Below, in pieces: positions 9,359 through 17,780 of a stretch of 64,000 bases of DNA. The notes beneath the pieces are model-generated. The model worked only from the letters and a program-made list of their open reading frames with translations. It made no database searches and had not been told where the DNA came from. The first letter of the stretch is position 1. Each line of letters starts with the position of its first letter. The DNA comes from Mesobacterium_A sp034670065. Lineage in GTDB: Bacteria; Pseudomonadota; Alphaproteobacteria; Rhodobacterales; Rhodobacteraceae. Made by a program: the position numbers and the translations under genes. Location: positions 930,001 to 994,000 of the forward strand of contig JAXMOG010000001.1 of assembly GCA_034670065.1 (NCBI GenBank), written 5' to 3'.

Positions 9359-10243
9359 ATGAAAAAGAGCTCCAAATCCTTTGACTGGAATCAAGCGAGG
9401 GCCTTTCTTGCGACTGCTGAAGAAGGTTCGCTTTCGGCGGCGGCCCGCAGTCTTGGCCAAAGGCAACCCACCCTAAGCAGACAGGTCGCCGCGTTGGAGG
9501 AAGACCTGGGCGTCATGCTGTTTGAACGTATTGGTCGCAGGCTAAAATTGACCCGTCCAGGCGTTGAATTGCTTGAACATTTCAGGGCGATGGACGTGGC
9601 AGCGAACCTGGCGGCTATGGCCGCGTCAGGCCAGTCTCAAGATATCCAAGGGCAGATCAATATCGCCTCAACCGATACTATGGCGACCTACCATCTGCCC
9701 AAGGTGTTGCGAAAACTAAGGTCTGTAGCGCCAAGCATCACCGTCAATGTCATCACTAGTAACGAAGTTCAGGACCTGATGCGTCGGGAAGCAGATATCT
9801 CGATCCGGCATGCACGTCCTGACCAACCAGACCTTGTCTGTAGAAAAATCGGTGAAATGTCCGCACAACTCTATGCCTCACGTGGCTACATCAAGGCATT
9901 TGGTCAGCCTGAAACTGCGGCAGATGTCGCCAATGCAGACTTCATCGGCTTTGGTGGCGCAGAGCCCATTCTCTCGGTTTTGACCAGTCGCCGCCTACCG
10001 CTGACGGAAAGCAATTTCAAATTGTCCTGCGCAAGTGGCACCGCGTATCTGGCCATGGTCCGCGAAGGACTTGGCATAGGCGTTTTCGAAACAGAAACAG
10101 CATCCACGATGTCAGATTTGTTTCCAGTTTTGCCGGACATCGCTCCTTTCCCAATTCCTGTCTGGCTTGTCACTCATCGCGAACTTCATACCAGCCGTCG
10201 TATTCGCCTTGTGTTTGATCTGTTAGCTGAAAACCTGCTTTGA
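9359..10243 (+). CDS. LysR-family transcriptional regulator
   Basis: 294 residues with an N-terminal HTH (ARAFLATAEEGSLSAAARSL, then RQPTLSRQVAALEEDLGVMLFERIGRRLKLT) and the LysR effector domain. Start ATG 9359 places the HTH directly at the N-terminus. It is divergent from the small membrane protein gene and lies just upstream of the relict repeat at 10273. The regulated genes are not known; the divergent neighbour is the first candidate. Confidence 0.9.
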   Translation: MKKSSKSFDWNQARAFLATAEEGSLSAAARSLGQRQPTLSRQVAALEEDLGVMLFERIGRRLKLTRPGVELLEHFRAMDVAANLAAMAASGQSQDIQGQINIASTDTMATYHLPKVLRKLRSVAPSITVNVITSNEVQDLMRREADISIRHARPDQPDLVCRKIGEMSAQLYASRGYIKAFGQPETAADVANADFIGFGGAEPILSVLTSRRLPLTESNFKLSCASGTAYLAMVREGLGIGVFETETASTMSDLFPVLPDIAPFPIPVWLVTHRELHTSRRIRLVFDLLAENLL

Positions 10244-10272
10244 AGTTGCCCTGCTAAACTGCGAGCTGGTTT

Positions 10273-10447
10273 GAAGGCGACGTCGGTTCTGGGCCAGTTA
10301 ATAGCCTCTTCTGTTGTGGCCAGTTTTCTGAGCTGTCTCTGGCTTTGCGCACTTGCTATCGTTCGATCGGCGTTTTCGAGAGCGATGTTTCTAGCCAGTT
10401 CACCGATAGACAACTTCAAAACGTTATCACGTGGCGCACTAACGTAA
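10273..10447 (+). repeat. Decayed direct copy of the amide-operon leader and first codons
   Basis: This stretch aligns nearly without gaps with 17603-17780 (offset 7330 at the left end, 7333 at the right). By hand I estimate about 70% identity. Conserved blocks include GTCGGT, GGCTTTGCGCA, ATCGGCGTTTT and AACTTC. Where the amide binding-protein gene starts at 17751 (ATG ACG ATA TCC CGT CGC ACA CTA), this copy reads AAA ACG TTA TCA CGT GGC GCA CTA ACG TAA. The start codon and the Tat arginine pair are lost and a stop follows. It is probably a relict, not a gene. Confidence 0.75.
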
Positions 10448-10696
10448 GACGGTCACGACGCTTGTGATGCGTCTACCGTTTCAACCTTCGTTGCCGCCTA
10501 CTGTATTCGAAAACGTTTACGGCTACAAAGACCTCCCCCCGCGCCGCAAATGGTCTATTGGCGCGGCCCTGTTGTGCGCCTTGCTGATTGGCGCGTCCCG
10601 AAAGCTCTCATTGACATAAGGGTGTGCTTAGGTACTAGTTATACCAGTTGCCACAGATATCCCGCCGTATCTGCGGGGATTATGGGAGGGGAAATC
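10448..10696 (+). promoter_or_regulatory. Probable promoter region of the sugar-acid locus
   Basis: A perfect -35 box TTGACA lies at 10611-10616; a weak -10 (TACTAG) is 16 bases further on. A semi-palindrome GGTAC-TAGTT-ATACC at 10631-10645 overlaps the probable start of transcription and could be an operator of a GntR-type regulator. AAACGTTT at 10511-10518 is a perfect 8-base palindrome. No gene for a cognate repressor is adjacent. A ribosome-binding site GGGAGGGG precedes the next gene. Confidence 0.4.
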
Positions 10697-11527
10697 ATGA
10701 CAAAACTGGCTCTATTTGGTGCAGGCGGGAAAATGGGGATGCGCCTGGGCGCGAACCTCGCCAAGAATGACGAATTCGAAACCATGCACGTTGAAGTTTC
10801 CGAGGCAGGTCAGGCTGCGGTGCGTGACGCGTATGGTGTGGATTGCGTAGACGTAGATGTGGCACTGGATGGTGCCGATATTATCGTTCTTGCCGTGCCG
10901 GACACGTTGATTGGCAAAGTATCCCACAACATTATCGACAAAGTAAAATCAGGCGCGATGGTGTTTGTTTTGGATGGGGCCGCGCCGTTTGCAGGCCATT
11001 TACCAGAACGGGCGGACATCACGTATTTCGTTTCCCACCCGTGCCACCCCCCTATCTGGAACGATGAAACGACGCCTGAAGGTCGTCGCGACTATTTTGG
11101 CGGTATCGCAGCGCAACAAGGCATCGTGAATGTTTTGGTTCAAGGGCCTGAAGAAGACTACGCCTTGGGTGAACGCGTTGGCAAAGCCATCTATGCGCCT
11201 GTCGCACGCTCGCACCGCGTTACGCTAAAGCAGTTCGCCCTGCTAGAGCCTGGGCTGTCTGAGACAGTCAATGGCTCTTTGATGAAGGTGCTGCGCATGG
11301 CGATGGATGAGGTGGTCCGCAAGGGCGTACCTTACGACTGCGCGCGCGACTTCTTGCTGGGCCACATGAACATCATGGGTGCGGTCCTGTTTGACCAGCA
11401 TCAGGGCGTCTTTTCCGACGCTGCAAACAAGGCAATCGAATTCGGGATTCCGGTCCTTATGAAAGACGACTGGCTGCGCTGTTTCGACGACGACGAAATC
11501 GCGGCAAGCGTTGATCGTATAACCTAA
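10697..11527 (+). CDS. NAD-dependent dehydrogenase with phosphogluconate-dehydrogenase-like C-domain, D-apionate oxidoisomerase (ApnO)-like
   Basis: Start ATG 10697 follows GGGAGGGGAAATC; the product is 276 residues. The N-terminal Rossmann fold is clear (LALFGAGGKMGMRLGANLA) and LAVPDTLIGKV is typical of 6-phosphogluconate/hydroxyisobutyrate dehydrogenase relatives. The middle YFVSHPCHPPIWNDET and FLLGHMNIMGAVLF match, from memory, the ApnO family, which turns D-apionate into 3-oxo-isoapionate. The ABC importer and lactonase downstream fit uptake of a sugar or aldonate and opening of its lactone. No kinase or decarboxylase of the apionate pathway is present here, so the exact substrate is inference. 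Confidence 0.75.
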   Translation: MTKLALFGAGGKMGMRLGANLAKNDEFETMHVEVSEAGQAAVRDAYGVDCVDVDVALDGADIIVLAVPDTLIGKVSHNIIDKVKSGAMVFVLDGAAPFAGHLPERADITYFVSHPCHPPIWNDETTPEGRRDYFGGIAAQQGIVNVLVQGPEEDYALGERVGKAIYAPVARSHRVTLKQFALLEPGLSETVNGSLMKVLRMAMDEVVRKGVPYDCARDFLLGHMNIMGAVLFDQHQGVFSDAANKAIEFGIPVLMKDDWLRCFDDDEIAASVDRIT

Positions 11528-11657
11528 TCCCGTGTCATCGGGTCTTTGCCCGAAAAAGGAAGCGCTACGAGGGAGCCACTGGCATTCGCCAGTTCAATTA
11601 CCCCTGGGAGGATGCGTTCGCCCAACGAAAAAGGAACGACAACGAGGAGGAAGTACA

Positions 11658-12728
11658 ATGAAAACTAATTTGTTCAAAGGCTTGGCGGCAACCTGTTTGC
11701 TGGCCGCATCGTTGGGTTCAGCCCCGTCGCTGGCGACAGCTGAAACGAAAGCCGCACCTTCCGTCGCACTGAGCAACGCCTTTCTTGGCAATGCATGGCG
11801 TCGTTCGATGATCACAGCTTTCGAAGAAGCCGCAACGAAAGCCCAAGCCGACGGTCTCATCAGCTCTTTCCAGGTTTCGAATGCTCCAGGTGAAAATTCG
11901 GCCACCGAACAAATCGCGCAGCTAAAGGCGCTTTTGCTAGATCAACCCGACATTCTGCTGGTCAATCCAGCTTCCCCGACAGCATTGAACCCAACGCTCC
12001 AGCAAGCTTGTAATCTGGGGATCGTTGTTGCCGTTTTTGACAGCTCCACCGACTTGGATTGTGCCTATGTGGTAACCAACAGCTTTGGCGATTGGGCGCG
12101 CCTGTCAACGCAGGCCATTATCGATGGCATCGGTGGCGCCGGTAACGTTGTCTTGGCACGCGGTGTTCAAGGTTCCCCGCCCGAGTTGGAAATGTACGCA
12201 GTCCAAACAGAAATGTTGGCGGCAAATCCGGACGTAAAAGTGGTGGGTGAAGTCTTTACCTTCTGCGACAGCGCCAAAGCGCAAGAAGCCTTGCTTGGCA
12301 TCATCGCCAGTTTGCCGGATGTGCAGGGTGTGATCGGCTGTGGAGAAGGCCTGGGCAGCGTCCAAGCGTTCCAAACAGCTGGTCGTGACACGCCTGTTGT
12401 TGCATTCGCGCCAAGTGGGCGTGCGCTGAAATTCTGGGGCGATGGCAACGGGGCTCCTGGCTCGGTTGCGGTCATGTCCGACCCCGGCCAAGGCGTTGCT
12501 GCAATGTTCACTGCGATCAGCATCTACCAAGGGAACGAAGTGCCACGCACCACGATTTTCCCACCTGTTGTGGTTAGCGATGAAGCCCGCGATCAATGGA
12601 TCGCTGCGGTTGGCGATGACGAAATCGCATCTTGGCAGTGGACCAAGGAACTTGTTGATGCACAACTGCAAGCCAACATTGACGGAACTGTTGAAACCGC
12701 GGCATTGCCGCCGGTTCCCGTAAGATAA
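11658..12728 (+). CDS. Sugar ABC transporter substrate-binding protein (CUT2/ribose type)
   Basis: ATG 11658 follows the strong site GAGGAGGAAGTACA and gives 356 residues. A signal peptide is visible (FKGLAATCLLAASLGSAPSLATAE). The body has the periplasmic-binding-protein type 1 fold of RbsB/XylF relatives (LSNAFLGNAWRRSMITAFEEAA, LLLDQPDILLVNPASPTALNP, VIGCGEGLGSVQAF). It should bind a sugar or sugar acid for the ATPase and two permeases downstream. A hairpin after the gene probably raises its dose relative to the membrane parts. Confidence 0.9.
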   Translation: MKTNLFKGLAATCLLAASLGSAPSLATAETKAAPSVALSNAFLGNAWRRSMITAFEEAATKAQADGLISSFQVSNAPGENSATEQIAQLKALLLDQPDILLVNPASPTALNPTLQQACNLGIVVAVFDSSTDLDCAYVVTNSFGDWARLSTQAIIDGIGGAGNVVLARGVQGSPPELEMYAVQTEMLAANPDVKVVGEVFTFCDSAKAQEALLGIIASLPDVQGVIGCGEGLGSVQAFQTAGRDTPVVAFAPSGRALKFWGDGNGAPGSVAVMSDPGQGVAAMFTAISIYQGNEVPRTTIFPPVVVSDEARDQWIAAVGDDEIASWQWTKELVDAQLQANIDGTVETAALPPVPVR

Positions 12729-12752
12729 GTCCTTAATCTTACGCTCGAAAAA

Positions 12753-12776
12753 GGCCAGCGCCACGTCGCGCTGGCC
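12753..12776 (+). terminator. Hairpin after the sugar-binding-protein gene
   Basis: GGCCAGCGC and GCGCTGGCC form a perfect 9-base stem around a 6-base loop, 24 bases after the stop. No T run follows, so it is more likely an mRNA 3' stabiliser or weak attenuator than a full terminator. Confidence 0.6.
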
Positions 12777-12808
12777 ACAACAGCTTCTTTCAAGGCGAGT
12801 TCCAGGGC

Positions 12809-14272
12809 ATGACTTCAGAAGACATGGGCCCACTGATGCGGGTCAGGGACGTAATCAAGACTTATGGACCTACCGTGGCCCTATCGGGTGTTACGCTTGA
12901 TGTGAGGTCAGGCGAGGTTCTGGGCATTGTCGGGCACAACGGCGCCGGTAAAAGCACCCTGATGCGTACCCTTTGTGGCATCGAGAGGCCGAGTTCAGGA
13001 ACGCTTGAAATCGAAGGTAGGACGAGCACTGAAAAAGGCTCTTACCGTGGTGTGAGGATGGCCTATCAGGAAGGCTCACTTGCCCCGGAACTGACCGTCA
13101 AAGAAAACATATACCTGTCGGCAAACCAATGGATGCCGAAGTGGCGCTGGCACGGTCCGGCCGCCAAAATCGCCAAGGAACGATTGAAAGAAATCTTCCC
13201 CGACAATTCCATCCGGGCGTCGGACTATGTCGATGACTTGCCGCTTGCCGACCGCCAGATGGTCGAAATCTCTCGGGCCACAATCACCGATGATCTGCGC
13301 CTGCTGATCCTTGACGAGCCGACAGAGTCACTAAGCGGAAGTGCCGTTGACCACCTCTATGACTATGTTCGCAAATTACGCGCCCAAAAGCTGGGAATTG
13401 TTCTTGTATCCCATCGACTGAAGGAAATCCTCTCGGTCTGTGATCGGGTTGCGGTGATGAAGGATGGCGCTGTCGTTTCTACCCATTTGGCCAGCGACGT
13501 CACTGAACGTGACCTGTTCATGGCGATGGGCGGCGAGGTTGCCGTGGCCGAAACCGGGGTCGGTTCAGGCGGCGCAGACCGTGATGCGTCACGCCCAGTT
13601 GCAGTACAGATACCGATGAAAGACATTTCCGGTGCAGATACAGAAATCTATGCCAGCAAGGGCGAAGTCATCGGCTTGGCCGGGATCGCAGGCCAAGGTC
13701 AGGAAGATGTCCTGGCACGCTTGTGGAACGGGGTTGCCGGCGAAGTCACCGTCGACGCAAAACGAGCCTATGTTCCCGGCGACAGGCAAAGATCGGGAAT
13801 CTTCCCGCTTTGGAATGTGGCGTCAAACCTATCAATCACCGCGCTCAGCGATCTGGCTGAACGCGGGCTTCGCCAGACCGACAAGGAAGATGCCCTGGTC
13901 AAAAAATGGGTAAATCTTTTGAACGTCCGCGGCGGTGCGCAGGCCGCGATTACTGGGCTTTCAGGCGGGAACCAACAAAAAGTCATCGTAGCCCGCGCTT
14001 TTGCCTCTGACGCCGATACCATCTTGCTGGACGACCCGTTTCGCGGAGTGGACATCCACACCAAGTCTGAGCTTTATCAGCTGATCCGTGACGAAGCCCG
14101 AGCCGGGCGCACAATCGTTTGGTATTCCAGCGAAAATTCAGAGATGCGGCATTGCGACCGCGCCTATGTTCTACGTGCGGGGCGCGTTGCGGCGGCCCTG
14201 CACGGGGCAGAGATCACGGATGAACGTATCATTGCGATGTCGTTCGCGGAATCAAAAGGATCGGTCGCATGA
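12809..14272 (+). CDS. Sugar ABC transporter ATP-binding protein (double ATPase, RbsA/MglA type)
   Basis: 487 residues with two ABC domains. The first has Walker A GHNGAGKST and Walker B LLILDEPTESLS. The second keeps the signature LSGGNQQKVIVARA and Walker B DTILLDDPFRGVD, while its Walker A (GLAGIAGQGQEDV) is degenerate. That asymmetry is usual in the CUT2 family. It energises import of the solute bound by the upstream protein and overlaps the first permease gene by 4 bases. Confidence 0.93.
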   Translation: MTSEDMGPLMRVRDVIKTYGPTVALSGVTLDVRSGEVLGIVGHNGAGKSTLMRTLCGIERPSSGTLEIEGRTSTEKGSYRGVRMAYQEGSLAPELTVKENIYLSANQWMPKWRWHGPAAKIAKERLKEIFPDNSIRASDYVDDLPLADRQMVEISRATITDDLRLLILDEPTESLSGSAVDHLYDYVRKLRAQKLGIVLVSHRLKEILSVCDRVAVMKDGAVVSTHLASDVTERDLFMAMGGEVAVAETGVGSGGADRDASRPVAVQIPMKDISGADTEIYASKGEVIGLAGIAGQGQEDVLARLWNGVAGEVTVDAKRAYVPGDRQRSGIFPLWNVASNLSITALSDLAERGLRQTDKEDALVKKWVNLLNVRGGAQAAITGLSGGNQQKVIVARAFASDADTILLDDPFRGVDIHTKSELYQLIRDEARAGRTIVWYSSENSEMRHCDRAYVLRAGRVAAALHGAEITDERIIAMSFAESKGSVA

Positions 14273-15240
14273 GCGTTACAGACACGGCTCCGAAGCTGAC
14301 AACCTTGCCACGCGGCCTTCTGCGCCGCACGATGCCTTGTCTGCTTACTCTGGCCGCAATGATCATTATCCTTTTGGTCTGTGGTACGATGCAGCCGCTT
14401 ATCTGGTCTCAGTTCGGCTTCACCCTGATCATGTCTCCGATCGTTGCTCTGGCCATAGGTTCAATGGCGCAAATGGTTATGATGAGCATCGGCGACATCG
14501 ACCTGAGCATTGGCTTTTTCATCGGGATGATTACCGCCATATCTGCCACCCTGCTGCGCGACACCCCTTTGATTGGAGTTCTGGCGCTATTGGCCAGCAT
14601 CCTTGGCTATGCGCTTCTTGGCGCACTGGTGGAGCTTCGTTCGGTCCCCTCGCTAATTGCGACTCTGGGGGCGTCGTTCATATGGCTGGGTCTGGGGCTT
14701 TTCGCGTTGCCAGTTCCGGGCGGGCAAGCGCCAAGCTGGCTGACTGCATACACGATGTGGTCTCCCCCGCTTGGTATTCCAACGCCAATCATCACCATGG
14801 TCCTGGCAACCGCGATTACGTGGTTTTTCATGCAAAAAACCCGCGTTGGCGTGAACTTCCGCGCTCTTGGTAGCAATCCGATTGCGCTGGTCCGTTCAGG
14901 CAGTTCGATGCTTGGCACGCGGATGCTGGCCTATGCAACCGTTGGACTACTGGGGGTGGTCGCGGGTCTGACGCTGACAGCTGAGATCGGAGGCGGCGAT
15001 GTGAACGCAGTGCCGGGCTATACGCTGACAACCATTGCCGCTGTCATCCTGGGGGGCGGTATGTTCACCGGCGGCCGCGCCGTTGCTTGGGGCACCCTCT
15101 TTGGCGCGATCACATTGGGACTTCTCACCGTTCTGCTGACATTGTTGAAACTGTCGTCAAACCTTCAACCAGCCGTTCAAGCCTTTATCGTCATTGCAGT
15201 CCTTGCCGGACGTCTTGTCGTAGATCGGAAAATCAAGTGA
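14269..15240 (+). CDS. Sugar ABC transporter permease (RbsC type), first of two
   Basis: 323 residues, mostly hydrophobic, with the BPD_transp_2 pattern (MMSIGDIDLSIGFFIGM and VNAVPGYTLTTIAAVILGGGMFTGGRA). GDIDLS is the family-typical loop. ATG overlaps the stop of the ATPase gene (ATGA), and its own stop overlaps the next permease start (GTGA). Two distinct permease genes imply a heterodimeric membrane channel. Confidence 0.92.
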   Translation: MSVTDTAPKLTTLPRGLLRRTMPCLLTLAAMIIILLVCGTMQPLIWSQFGFTLIMSPIVALAIGSMAQMVMMSIGDIDLSIGFFIGMITAISATLLRDTPLIGVLALLASILGYALLGALVELRSVPSLIATLGASFIWLGLGLFALPVPGGQAPSWLTAYTMWSPPLGIPTPIITMVLATAITWFFMQKTRVGVNFRALGSNPIALVRSGSSMLGTRMLAYATVGLLGVVAGLTLTAEIGGGDVNAVPGYTLTTIAAVILGGGMFTGGRAVAWGTLFGAITLGLLTVLLTLLKLSSNLQPAVQAFIVIAVLAGRLVVDRKIK

Positions 15241-16244
15241 AAAAGCGTAGCAAAATGACGATCCCGCCATGGACATGGTCCTTTGTCGCTGCAGCGATTG
15301 TGCTGGTGCTGACCTTGTTGGTTTCGGGTGGCGGCGGGCTTCAAACCCTGACACTTGCCTTTACGGTTGCGCCCTACCTTGTGCTTGTTGGACTGGGCCA
15401 GATGATGGTGATGAGCGCCGGACCAGGCAATATCGATGTCTCGGTCGCCAAGGTTTTTTCGCTGGGCGGTTTGCTTTCGGTCGCTGTCAGCGAAGCCTCA
15501 GGCTCTTGGGTTCTTGGCCTTGCCGCGGCAATCGGCGCAGGGCTGATCTTGGCCTCGATCAGTGTCATCGGCATTCTGCTTGTACGCATACCCCCTATCG
15601 TTTCAACACTGGCAACAAGCCTGTTTGCCTCTGCCATCTCGCTGACCTTGGCCAAGGGGTTTCAAGGCTCGGCGGATCCCTTACTCAAAAGCTTCCTGAA
15701 CTGGGCGCCTTTCGGCGTGCCTGCCTTTGCTGTCTTGGTCCTGTTTTTCACGATGTTCATTTCGTTCATCCTGAAATCAACCGCTTGGGGGACGCGCATG
15801 TTGGCCTTTGGTCAGGCCTCGCGCGCGGCCGAATATGCTGGCATCAGCTCTAAAAACATCATTGCGGTTGTCTATCTGACCTGTGGTGCGCTTGCGGGGT
15901 TGGCTGGGGCTTTGCGGGCGTCATTTTCGGCCCCAAACGTAGAGCTGGGCAACGACTATCTGCTTGATTCAATTGCCGTTGTCGTCATCGGCGGCACGTT
16001 GATCACGGGCGGCCGCGCGGTTCCCGCTGGCGTATGGGGCGGCGCGTTGTTCTTTATCCTGCTGGACGGCTTGCTAAACCTGATCGGCTGGAGCTTTGCA
16101 GGCCAGAACGTGCTCAAGGGTTTTCTGGTTCTTTCCGTCCTATTCCTGGCCAGCGGTGCGCCTATCCTTGCGCCAAGAGCTGCCAAGGCAGGCACGTCAG
16201 GACCAAAAGATAATACGGGCAGCCAATCCCAAAAATCGGAGTAA
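15237..16244 (+). CDS. Sugar ABC transporter permease (RbsC type), second of two
   Basis: 335 residues from GTG 15237, which overlaps the preceding stop by 4 bases; ATG 15255 is the alternative. It shows the same family pattern (MVMSAGPGNIDVSVAKVFSLGGL and YLLDSIAVVVIGGTLITGGRA) and about eight to ten membrane segments. It should pair with the preceding permease. The lactonase gene follows after 4 bases. Confidence 0.9.
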   Translation: MKKRSKMTIPPWTWSFVAAAIVLVLTLLVSGGGGLQTLTLAFTVAPYLVLVGLGQMMVMSAGPGNIDVSVAKVFSLGGLLSVAVSEASGSWVLGLAAAIGAGLILASISVIGILLVRIPPIVSTLATSLFASAISLTLAKGFQGSADPLLKSFLNWAPFGVPAFAVLVLFFTMFISFILKSTAWGTRMLAFGQASRAAEYAGISSKNIIAVVYLTCGALAGLAGALRASFSAPNVELGNDYLLDSIAVVVIGGTLITGGRAVPAGVWGGALFFILLDGLLNLIGWSFAGQNVLKGFLVLSVLFLASGAPILAPRAAKAGTSGPKDNTGSQSQKSE

Positions 16245-16248
16245 CAAC

Positions 16249-17187
16249 ATGCCCCAGAAGCAAATTTCAGGATCAGTTCTTGGTCTCGATGGCCTCGTCA
16301 ATGCCTCTGAAACGCTTGAAGCTGTCGCCTCAGGCTCGATTTGGGCCGAAGGACCATTGTGGATTCCCGCGCGCGGGTGCTTGCGCTGGAGCGACATTCC
16401 CAACAACCGAATACGCGAATATCACCGAGCCAGCGGCGTGGTAAGCGACTACGCAACCAAGGTGGAATTCACCAATGGTCGCACGCTTGATCGAGACGGC
16501 AGCGTGGTACAATGCTCACACGGTCGCCGCCGCATGGAACGTGACCGCGAGGGCACTGTGCGTTCTATTGTCGATGAATGGCAGGGCGTCCGCCTGAATT
16601 CGCCAAATGATGTTGTGATCGCTCCGGATGGTTCGATATGGTTCACTGATCCGGCATACGGTATAACCGAGCCTCGCGAAGGTCATGCAGGGCGGCGCGA
16701 ATACGGTGATCACTATGTTTTCCGGTACGATCAAATCACCGGAGACACCCACCCAGTTGTGATAGATGTCGAAGAACCAAACGGGCTGGCATTTTCGCCA
16801 GACGGCTTGCTTTTCTACGTGGCGGATTCATCGTCCGTGCGCAAACCTCCTGGGGTCGGAAACAGCCATATCCGGGTCTATGATGTACACTCAGGACTGC
16901 TGTGCAAAAACGGCAGGCTTTTTGCACATATCGACGAAGGTTTCCCAGATGGCATCGCCGTAGATGCCCATGGCAATGTCTGGTCATCAAGTGAAATCGG
17001 TGTGATCGTGTTCAGCCCTGACGGAACAGAATTAGGGCGGATCAACGTCCCGGAACTAACAGGCAACCTGTGTTTTGGCGGAGAAGACGGGCAGGATCTT
17101 TATATCGCGGCCAGCACGAGTATTTATCGGATCCGCACCCAAACCGTTGACGCATGGGCGGCCCGACATGCCGAACCGCAAAAATAG
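16249..17187 (+). CDS. SMP-30/gluconolactonase-family lactonase
   Basis: 312 residues starting at ATG 16249, only 4 bases after the permease stop. The six-bladed propeller metal-site residues are visible: Glu in WAEGPLW (about residue 31), Asn in LNSPNDVV and in EPNGLAFSPDG, and Asp in PDGIAVD. Such enzymes hydrolyse sugar lactones to aldonates. No signal peptide is seen, so it acts in the cytoplasm. With the ApnO-like enzyme it suggests lactone opening followed by oxidation of the aldonate. Confidence 0.88.
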   Translation: MPQKQISGSVLGLDGLVNASETLEAVASGSIWAEGPLWIPARGCLRWSDIPNNRIREYHRASGVVSDYATKVEFTNGRTLDRDGSVVQCSHGRRRMERDREGTVRSIVDEWQGVRLNSPNDVVIAPDGSIWFTDPAYGITEPREGHAGRREYGDHYVFRYDQITGDTHPVVIDVEEPNGLAFSPDGLLFYVADSSSVRKPPGVGNSHIRVYDVHSGLLCKNGRLFAHIDEGFPDGIAVDAHGNVWSSSEIGVIVFSPDGTELGRINVPELTGNLCFGGEDGQDLYIAASTSIYRIRTQTVDAWAARHAEPQK

Positions 17188-17602
17188 CCCCACCTGTTCC
17201 AAAATGCGGATCTCATCGTCCTGGTCAGGCTCAGCTTGGCCCGTGCTCAGATCGCAGGCAGATAGAGGGCGATTTTTTGAAACTGACCTTGCCGTGACGT
17301 GACAGAGGAACGTGACGCTTTGATCAAAATTGTCAGGCGAACGTTCAGACTGAATTCGTATCTCATGATCGTTTTTTGTGACTGAAACTATGGCGACCCG
17401 AACTCCACAAATGTGCAAACAGCACCCACTAAATTTGCACATACAATATAATTATCACTAAAATTCAACAGGTTACGGCCCAACCCAGAAACGCCTTTAC
17501 AAACCTCGAATCGTGAACTAGCGTTTTTCGTGGGCCAATGAGCCCAGCCGGACGAAAGCGTCAAATGCGCCGCTTCGTCACTCGTGGCAATATAATTTGA
17601 TC
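17188..17602 (+). other. Spacer between sugar and amide operons
   Basis: No convincing gene. The first 200 bases have no clear structure. TGGGC-CAATGA-GCCCA at 17531-17546 and GACG-AAAG-CGTC at 17551-17562 are adjacent hairpins. TATAAT occurs at 17447-17452 and again at 17591-17596. Short minus-strand frames here have no recognisable product. Confidence 0.5.
17591..17596 (+). promoter_or_regulatory. Candidate -10 box of the amide operon
   Basis: A perfect TATAAT ends 6 bases before 17603, exactly where similarity to the relict copy at 10273 begins, as expected if transcription starts near 17603. No good -35 box lies 17 bases upstream, so an activator or an extended structure may be needed. 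Confidence 0.4.
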
Positions 17603-17780
17603 GACAGCGTCGTCGGTCCTCGGTCAGAAAATGGCCTCTCCTTACACCGCTGATTTTTGTTGAGCCGCCTCCGGCTTTGCGCATTCGCGTGCGTTCTATC
17701 GGCGTTTTTGGGGAGCAAAATCTCTATCCAACCCAACTGTGGAGAACTTCATGACGATATCCCGTCGCACACTACTCGGC
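17603..17780 (+). repeat. Amide-operon leader (proposed AmiR target) and start of its first gene; direct repeat of 10273-10447
   Basis: About 148 bases lie between the candidate transcription start and ATG 17751. They include a hairpin AGCCG-CCTC-CGGCT (17663-17676) and CGCA-TTCGCG-TGCG (17680-17693), then GGCGTTTTTGG. In the relict copy the first hairpin reads AGCTG-TCTC-TGGCT, so both changed stem positions still pair through G-U in RNA. A structured leader is expected for control by AmiR, which is encoded in this operon. I do not find the textbook paired A1/G4 hexaloops. Confidence 0.55.

Noticed and set aside
14088..14873. Plus-strand frame of 261 codons
   Set aside because: Out-of-frame shadow of the sugar ATPase and permease genes, which have clear motifs.
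17531..17562. Tandem hairpins as the AmiR target
   Set aside because: They lie upstream of the candidate promoter and outside the conserved repeat, and their loops lack the ANTAR A1/G4 pattern.
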